Shown here one piece after another: positions 59,197 through 64,000 of a stretch of 64,000 nucleotides of DNA (positions are counted from its first letter, which is position 1; each line of letters starts with the position of its first letter). The notes under the pieces are model-generated. The model was not told the origin of the DNA and searched no databases. It saw only the letters and a program-made list of their open reading frames with translations. Made by a program: the position numbers and the translations under genes. This stretch comes from Hyphomicrobiales bacterium (GTDB lineage: Bacteria; Pseudomonadota; Alphaproteobacteria; Rhizobiales; Rhizobiaceae): assembly GCA_900489925.1 (NCBI GenBank), contig UEHQ01000043.1:1-64000 (forward strand), in the 5' to 3' direction.

Positions 59197-60102
59197 CTAG
59201 TCCCGGCCATCCGGGGGAGATGGAGAGCCATGGAGCGACTTCGCGACCTCAAACAGCTGCGGAACCGCCGGATTGTTCGAGGTGGCGGAGGCGCAGAGCA
59301 CGATGTCGAATTCCGGGGCGTTTGCGATCGGTCTGGACACCAGCCCCTCGGCAAGGTCCGAGCACAATGATTGCGGGATCAGCGCGATGCCGAGGCCTTC
59401 GGCGACGAGCCGGATGATGGTGTGCTGCAAGCGCGGTTCGAGCGCGAAATGCGGGACGACGCCCGCGGCCACGCAGTAGTTTCGGATGGCATCGCGCAGC
59501 GTCGGCGTGACGCTTGCGGGTGCGGCGATCAGTCGTTCGCCTTCCAGATGCTTAGGCCCCGCTTGTTCGACCCGCGCCAGGGGATGATGATCCGGCAGGA
59601 TCAGGCGCAGGCGATCTCGGGCGAGAAGTACGGTGCGCAGATGCGGCGCGGGACTGCCGCCGAAGGTGACGGCGGCGTCGAGGCGGCCTTCCATCAGCAT
59701 TTCCTCAATGTCGGTCGGTATGCGTTCCTCGAGCACGAGGCGCACATCCGGGCGCGTCTCGGAATAGATTCGCACCAGGGACGGCACGACGCTGTAGGCC
59801 GCATTCATCATGAAGCCGAGCTTCAGTTCGCCCTTTGCGCCTGATGCCACCAGCTGCACGTCGCGGCAGGCGGCGTCGAAGTGGGCGAGCACAGCGCGAC
59901 ACTCTTCCAGGAAATGCTTGCCCGCCGCTGTCAGCGCGACGTTGCGGGAATTGCGTTCGAACAGCCGGGCGCCGAGGGTCCGCTCGATCGAGGCGATCTG
60001 GCGGCTGAAGGGCGGCTGGCTCATGTTCATGCGCGCAGCCGCGTGGCCGAAGTGCAAGGTCTCGGCAAGAGCCACGAAATAGCGCATGTGGCGCGTATCC
60101 AT
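59197..60102 (-). CDS. LysR-family transcriptional regulator
   Basis: 301 aa. The HTH is MRYFVALAETLHFGHAAARMN, SQPPFSRQIASIERTLGARLFERNSRNVALT (residues about 6-65), then a two-lobed effector domain (ELKLGFMMNAAYSVVPSLV, LDAAVTFGG, FALEPRLQHTIIRLVAEGLGIALIP). It begins at ATG 60102, 98 bases from the start of the divergent AEC permease gene, which it probably controls; effector unknown. It resembles the BenM/CatM-like subgroup. Confidence 0.92.
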   Translation of the reverse strand: MDTRHMRYFVALAETLHFGHAAARMNMSQPPFSRQIASIERTLGARLFERNSRNVALTAAGKHFLEECRAVLAHFDAACRDVQLVASGAKGELKLGFMMNAAYSVVPSLVRIYSETRPDVRLVLEERIPTDIEEMLMEGRLDAAVTFGGSPAPHLRTVLLARDRLRLILPDHHPLARVEQAGPKHLEGERLIAAPASVTPTLRDAIRNYCVAAGVVPHFALEPRLQHTIIRLVAEGLGIALIPQSLCSDLAEGLVSRPIANAPEFDIVLCASATSNNPAVPQLFEVAKSLHGSPSPPDGRD

Positions 60103-60199
60103 TCAATACCTCAGAAGCATCGATCAGCCATCAAACCGACATTGGATTATCTTGATGCCAGGCGCTAGACAATGGCCTTTGCAACTCGAGTTCCCTCTC

Positions 60200-61141
60200 A
60201 TGCTGACCAATCTCCTGATCGTCCTGCCGATCTTCGCCCTGATACTGACCGGATGGATTGCTCGGAAGTCGGGCGCGCTCGGCCCGAACGCGACGCGGGA
60301 GGTCAACCGGCTGGTGGTCTATCTGGCGCTGCCTGCCCTGCTCTTCGACATCATGGCCAATGCCAAGGTTGCGCAGATCTGGCAGCCCGGCTTCATCCTG
60401 GCGTTTACCTCGGGCTGTGCCATCATCTTCGGAGCGACGCTGTGGTGGAGGATGGCCAAGGGACGGCAGCTTGCCGATGCGGCGATCGACAGCCTCAATG
60501 CCTGCTACGCCAACACGGGCTTCGTCGGTTTTCCACTGGTGCTGTCGCTGGTCGGCGATTCCGGCATGGCGCCGACGCTGATCTCGACGATCCTGACGGT
60601 CTGCGTGCTCTTCGCGGGCGCGATCGTGCTGATCGAAGGCGGCCTGCAATCGGAAACGCGGCGGCGGGATATCGCGGCGAAGACCGTCGCCTCGCTTACG
60701 AAAAACCCGCTGCTGATCGCGCCTGTTATCGGCTCTCTGTTCATGCTCTCCGGGGTACCGCTACCGGCGCCCATGCATTCCTTCCTGAAGCTTCTCGGCG
60801 GCGCGGCTTCGCCTTGCGCGCTGATCGCGCTCGGCCTGTTCCTGGCCGGATCGAAGGCGGGGGCTGCCACCGAGCGGGCGGCGACAACAGGCATTCTCGT
60901 CGGGCTCAAGTTGATCGCGCAACCTGCCGTGACCTGGATCATCGCCGGTCCGCTGCTCAAGTTGCCACCGGTTGCCGTGCACACCGCCGTCCTGCTTGCA
61001 GCGCTGCCGACCGGCACCGGGCCTTTCATGCTGGCGGAATTCTATGGCCGGGAAGCGAGCCTGACGGGGCGCGTCGTGCTTGCCTCGACGGTGCTGTCGA
61101 TCGCGACGATCTCGGCCTATCTCGCCATTGCCGGGCAGTGA
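60200..61141 (+). CDS. AEC-family permease (auxin efflux carrier-like)
   Basis: 313 aa with about ten hydrophobic segments in two halves: MLTNLLIVLPIFALILTGW, VVYLALPALLFDIMA, CYANTGFVGFPLVLSLVG (conserved AEC motif), NPLLIAPVIGSLFML, ASPCALIALGLFLAG, LLAALPTGTGPFMLAEFYG. Bacterial members carry malate, malonate or similar anions. ATG 60200 gives the standard start; no clear ribosome site. Divergent from its likely regulator (LysR). Converges on the exonuclease-phosphatase gene. Confidence 0.92.
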   Translation: MLTNLLIVLPIFALILTGWIARKSGALGPNATREVNRLVVYLALPALLFDIMANAKVAQIWQPGFILAFTSGCAIIFGATLWWRMAKGRQLADAAIDSLNACYANTGFVGFPLVLSLVGDSGMAPTLISTILTVCVLFAGAIVLIEGGLQSETRRRDIAAKTVASLTKNPLLIAPVIGSLFMLSGVPLPAPMHSFLKLLGGAASPCALIALGLFLAGSKAGAATERAATTGILVGLKLIAQPAVTWIIAGPLLKLPPVAVHTAVLLAALPTGTGPFMLAEFYGREASLTGRVVLASTVLSIATISAYLAIAGQ

Positions 61142-61145
61142 TGCC

Positions 61146-61949
61146 CTATTCGATCTCCAACAGTAGCGCGCGGTGATCGGAAACCTCGGGCTGTGCGACC
61201 GGGTCGAAGATCGCCACATCAACATCCGGCGTCACCAGCATGTAGTCGGCGTAGCGGCCGTCCTTGGTGTAGTGCGAGGTCCGGGTATCGGTATGGCCGC
61301 AGGAGGTGACCAGATCGGTGAGGCCGAGTTCGGCCAGCGTCGTGAAGGTCACGCTATCAGGCAGAAGATTGAGATCGCCGCAGACGACCAGCCGTTCGCC
61401 GGTGCGCCAAAGGCGACGGATCAGCGAGACAAGAGACTGCGCCTGGGCGTGGCGGGCCGGTGTATCGCCCTTGCCGGCGAGGTCGCGCAGGCCGTGGAGT
61501 TGGGCGATGGTGATGGGTCGGCTCGCTGCGTAGTCGAAGAGCCTGATGCAATCGGCGTTACGCGGGCGCGGATGCTCACCGTAGCCATCACCGGAAAAAT
61601 CGCCATGCACGAAATCCATCGCGCGGCCGATAACCGGATAGCGGTTGCGCACGAAGGTCGCGAGGCCGAACTCGGACCAGACCAGCGTCTCACCATCAAA
61701 GAGCGTGCCGCGCGCAGTCGGTGCGAAGAAGGCATCGTGATCGGGAAGGATCGCCTTGATCTCGTCGAAGAGATTGGCGCGCTGCGGCAGGATGTGGCTG
61801 CCGTCGCGATACTCCAACCAGTCGGAGGCGACACCGACCGAACGGGTCACTTCCTGCAGGCAGAGGACATCAGGATCGGCATCGCGAAGATAGCGGAGCA
61901 GCGGCTCATGGAGCTTGCCGCCCCAGGCGTTCAACGAGATCACACGCAC
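61146..61949 (-). CDS. Endonuclease/exonuclease/phosphatase-family protein
   Basis: 267 aa of the EEP fold: ISLNAWGG (Asn), VLCLQEVTR (Mg-binding Glu), GDLNLLPDS (Asp/Asn), YADYMLVTP and EVSDHRALLLEI (catalytic His). Substrate may be nucleic acid, sphingomyelin-like lipid or phosphoinositide. GTG 61949 is preferred because GAGGAGAG lies five to seven bases upstream; the longer frame begins with TTG at 61976. It lies upstream of nothing on its strand; rnhA ends 93 bases to its right. Confidence 0.87.
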   Translation of the reverse strand: MRVISLNAWGGKLHEPLLRYLRDADPDVLCLQEVTRSVGVASDWLEYRDGSHILPQRANLFDEIKAILPDHDAFFAPTARGTLFDGETLVWSEFGLATFVRNRYPVIGRAMDFVHGDFSGDGYGEHPRPRNADCIRLFDYAASRPITIAQLHGLRDLAGKGDTPARHAQAQSLVSLIRRLWRTGERLVVCGDLNLLPDSVTFTTLAELGLTDLVTSCGHTDTRTSHYTKDGRYADYMLVTPDVDVAIFDPVAQPEVSDHRALLLEIE

Positions 61950-62042
61950 CGCAGCTCTCCTCAAGCGTTGATTCAAGCACCTGCCGGATCGATTCAGGAA
62001 AGCGCCTCATGTGGCTGTTTTCACGCGGGTTGAGCCGCCGCT

Positions 62043-62483
62043 CTACCGCTTCTTGAACGGCTCCATGCCCTTGCGGGCAAGCTCGTCAGCGCGCTCGTTT
62101 TCGGGATGCCCGGCGTGGCCCTTGACCCAGTGCCACGTGACCTTGTGGCGCTGGTTGGCGGCGTCGAGCGCCTGCCAGAGTTCGCCGTTCTTCACCGGTT
62201 TCTTGTCGGCGGTTTTCCAGCCGTTCTTCTTCCAGCCGAAGATCCACTTGGAGATGCCGTCCATGACGTATTTGCTGTCGGTGTGGAGGTCGACCTCACA
62301 GGCGCTCTTCAGCGCGGTCAGCGCGGAGATGGCGGCCAGCAGTTCCATGCGGTTGTTGGTGGTTTCAGCCTCGCCGCCGCAGAGTTCCTTTTCGACCTCG
62401 CCATAGCGCAGCACCGCGCCCCAGCCGCCGGGGCCGGGATTTCCGGAGCAGGCGCCGTCGGTGTAGATATCGACGTGCTTCAT
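62043..62483 (-). CDS. rnhA: Ribonuclease HI
   Basis: 146 aa. Catalytic D9 (IYTDGACSGNPGPGG), E47 (NNRMELLAA), D69 (LHTDSKYV) and D133 (ADELARKGM), with the basic protrusion WIFGWKKNGWKTADKKPVKN and the histidine loop VKGHAGHPENE. Degrades RNA in RNA-DNA hybrids. The ATG overlaps the thrB stop (ATGA, 62480-62483), so it is translated after thrB in the ispH-thrB-rnhA operon. Confidence 0.96.
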   Translation of the reverse strand: MKHVDIYTDGACSGNPGPGGWGAVLRYGEVEKELCGGEAETTNNRMELLAAISALTALKSACEVDLHTDSKYVMDGISKWIFGWKKNGWKTADKKPVKNGELWQALDAANQRHKVTWHWVKGHAGHPENERADELARKGMEPFKKR

Positions 62484-63445
62484 GCGGAGAGCCCGTATTC
62501 CGCAGCGTTTGCGATCTGCCGGTGGAAGCGCAGCTTGCGCAGATATTCGAGCGGATCCTTCTTGGTGACCATCGCGCCTTCCGGCGTCGTCAGCCAGTCG
62601 TAGAGACGCGTCAAGAAGAACCGCAGCGCCGAGCCGCGCGCCAGGATCGGCAGCGCCGCGAGTTCGGCGTCGCTGAGCGGACGCACGCTTTGATAGCCTT
62701 CGAGCATCGCCATGCCCTTTGTGATGTTGTAGGCGCCATCCTTCTCGAAGCACCAGGCATTGAGAATGATCGAGACGTCATAGGCCAGGAGGTCGTTGCA
62801 GGCGAAATAGAAGTCGATCAGGCCCGACAGATCATCGCCGAGGAAGAAGACGTTGTCGGGGAAGAGATCCGCGTGGATGACGCCCGAGGGAAGATCCTTC
62901 GGCCAGTGGCCGGCGAGGAAATCGAGTTCGCTACGGATCTCGTTCTGCAGGCCCTTTTCCACCTCGTCGGCGCGCGCCTCGGACTTTTCCCAGAGCAGCT
63001 TCCAGCCATCGACGGACAGGGCGTTGGGGCGCGTCAGTTCGAAGCCTTCACCGGCGACGTGCATCTTTGCCAGCGCCTTGCCGACCTCGCGGCAATGCTT
63101 GGCTTCGGGCTTGCGCAGCCACATGCCTTCCAGAAAGGAGATCAAAGCTGCCGGACGATCGGACAGCGTGCCGAGCAACGCGCCATCCTTGCGCGGCAGC
63201 GGCAGCGGGCAGGACAGGCCGCCGGCGGCCAGATGCTGCATCAGCCCGAGAAAGAAGGGCAGATCGTTCTTCTCGACGCGCTTCTCGTAAAGCGTGAGGA
63301 TCAGCGGGTCTTTCGACGTGTGCAGAAGAAAGTTCGAGTTCTCGACGCCCTCGGCAATGCCCTTGTACGACAGCAGCGTGCCTGTGTCGTACTCCGTCAG
63401 GAACCACTTCAAATCGTCTTCTGAAATATCGGTGTAGACTGCCAA
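62480..63445 (-). CDS. thrB: Homoserine kinase, APH-fold type (ThrB)
   Basis: 321 aa of the aminoglycoside-phosphotransferase-like homoserine kinase found in alpha- and gammaproteobacteria. GIAEGVENSNFLLHTSKDPLILTLYEKRV is the nucleotide lobe signature (split here after HTSKD), VIHADLFPDNVFF the catalytic loop with Asp, and GLIDFYFACNDLLAYDVSI the metal-binding loop. It makes O-phosphohomoserine for ThrC (42927). The probable start is TTG 63445 (AVYTDISEDDLKWFL follows) with GGGA seven bases upstream; a longer frame would overlap ispH. Confidence 0.94.
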   Translation of the reverse strand: MAVYTDISEDDLKWFLTEYDTGTLLSYKGIAEGVENSNFLLHTSKDPLILTLYEKRVEKNDLPFFLGLMQHLAAGGLSCPLPLPRKDGALLGTLSDRPAALISFLEGMWLRKPEAKHCREVGKALAKMHVAGEGFELTRPNALSVDGWKLLWEKSEARADEVEKGLQNEIRSELDFLAGHWPKDLPSGVIHADLFPDNVFFLGDDLSGLIDFYFACNDLLAYDVSIILNAWCFEKDGAYNITKGMAMLEGYQSVRPLSDAELAALPILARGSALRFFLTRLYDWLTTPEGAMVTKKDPLEYLRKLRFHRQIANAAEYGLSA

Positions 63446-63516
63446 TTTAGGTCCCGCAAAAATGTTGTACTGATTGAAGCTGATATCAGACGCGCTGAGG
63501 CAAACGAGCTCGCCGC

Positions 63517-64000
63517 TCAACCATTGACGAATGCCATATCGGCCGTTGTCAGCTCGATATTGCGCAGTTCGCGGTTGACGAGGAAATGCTCGTTTTCCTG
63601 AACGGTTTCAGCAAGTTCCACCTTCGCGTCAAAGCGGCTGCGGAAAGCTTCGATGATCTCGTTGACAATCACTTCCGGCGCCGAAGCACCGGCAGAGAGG
63701 CCGAGTGTCGAGATCGGGCCGATCTCGTCCCAGTTCAATTCGGAAGCGCGCTGAACAAGCAGCGACTTCGTCGCCCCTGCCCTGAGTGCCACTTCGACCA
63801 GACGTCTCGAATTCGAGGAATTCGGCGCCCCGACGATGATGAAGAGATCGCAGCCGGGCGCGGCCTGCTTCACGACCTCTTGGCGGTTGGTGGTAGCGTA
63901 GCAGATCGAATCGGCAGAGGGCGCGGTCAGATTGGGAAAACGCTCCTGCAGGCGGGCGATGACGCCGGCGGTGTCATCCACCGAAAGCGTGGTCTGCGTG
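63517..64000 (-). CDS. ispH: 4-hydroxy-3-methylbut-2-enyl diphosphate reductase IspH, C-terminal part
   Basis: Only the last 160 or so residues are in the window; the gene runs off the right edge. TQTTLSVDDTAGVIARLQERFP, SICYATTNRQEVVKQAAPGCDLFIIVGAPNSSNS (with a cluster Cys and the conserved T-N-R-Q and S-S-N-S substrate residues) and GLSAGASAPEVIVNEII are IspH signatures broken at the middle. The enzyme is the last step of the MEP isoprenoid pathway and holds a [4Fe-4S] cluster. It is first in ispH-thrB-rnhA with a 71-base gap to thrB. Confidence 0.95.
   Translation of the reverse strand, partial: TQTTLSVDDTAGVIARLQERFPNLTAPSADSICYATTNRQEVVKQAAPGCDLFIIVGAPNSSNSRRLVEVALRAGATKSLLVQRASELNWDEIGPISTLGLSAGASAPEVIVNEIIEAFRSRFDAKVELAETVQENEHFLVNRELRNIELTTADMAFVNG

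Overview
The window is chromosomal DNA of an alphaproteobacterium, most likely Rhizobiaceae and close to Sinorhizobium/Ensifer. The evidence is high GC with strong third-position bias, betA next to cysH-cysD-cysN, the cell-cycle methyltransferase ccrM, a BioR/bioY pair with BioR boxes, a BA14K-family protein, DUF1476 and DUF3008 proteins, EcfG-type (GGAAC-N16/17-GTT) stress promoters and a rhizobial palindromic intergenic repeat at the left edge. It is gene dense, with two tRNA genes (Pro-CGG, Gln-UUG). I saw no phage, insertion sequence, CRISPR array or replication origin. The right edge cuts ispH.

Layout. 1-4.5 kb: betA (choline to betaine), a ParDE-like and a VapBC-like toxin-antitoxin pair flanking a ClC chloride transporter. 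4.6-8.7 kb: a cysteine-rich Rrf2 regulator divergent from cysH-cysD-cysN (sulfate assimilation by the APS reductase route). 8.8-18.2 kb: an accessory-looking stretch with an ABC exporter, two glycosyltransferases, ureidoglycine aminohydrolase, envelope proteins, small stress proteins and tRNA-Pro. 18.3-22.4 kb: tRNA-Gln, cupin, metallo-beta-lactamase fold hydrolase, a frameshifted DCC-family gene and small unknowns. 22.4-34.6 kb: housekeeping block with ppdK, smc, a DsbA-like thioredoxin, a DUF721/DciA-like protein, mutY, two small NTF2-like or HAD enzymes and ccrM. 34.8-42.7 kb: monooxygenase-like small proteins with an ArsR-type regulator, cfa, bioR-bioY-DUF1284, HAD phosphatase, diacylglycerol kinase and a lipoprotein. 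42.9-52.8 kb: thrC, M16 protease, GNAT, a large membrane EAL protein, a zinc-ribbon metallopeptidase, CsbD, YqgE, a DsbD-N-like protein and a peroxiredoxin. 52.9-64 kb: Zur-box-controlled zinc ABC operon with a new 42-aa leader gene, formaldehyde dehydrogenase, PAP2 phosphatase, DUF1476, LysR/AEC permease pair, an exonuclease-phosphatase family protein, and the ispH-thrB-rnhA run.

Cross-cutting themes. (1) Five short genes scattered over the window carry near-perfect EcfG/RpoE2-type promoters, which suggests a distributed general-stress regulon of tiny proteins. (2) Several genes too short for routine calling are supported by ribosome binding sites and context (25 aa at 32705, 42 aa at 52908; weaker ones at 10568 and 35310). 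(3) Two 3'-region hairpin pairs (downstream of ccrM and of smc) look like small-RNA or structured-UTR candidates. (4) Metal and cofactor control is explicit: BioR boxes before bioY, Zur-type dyads before the zinc transporter, and a cysteine-rich Rrf2 protein next to the cys genes.
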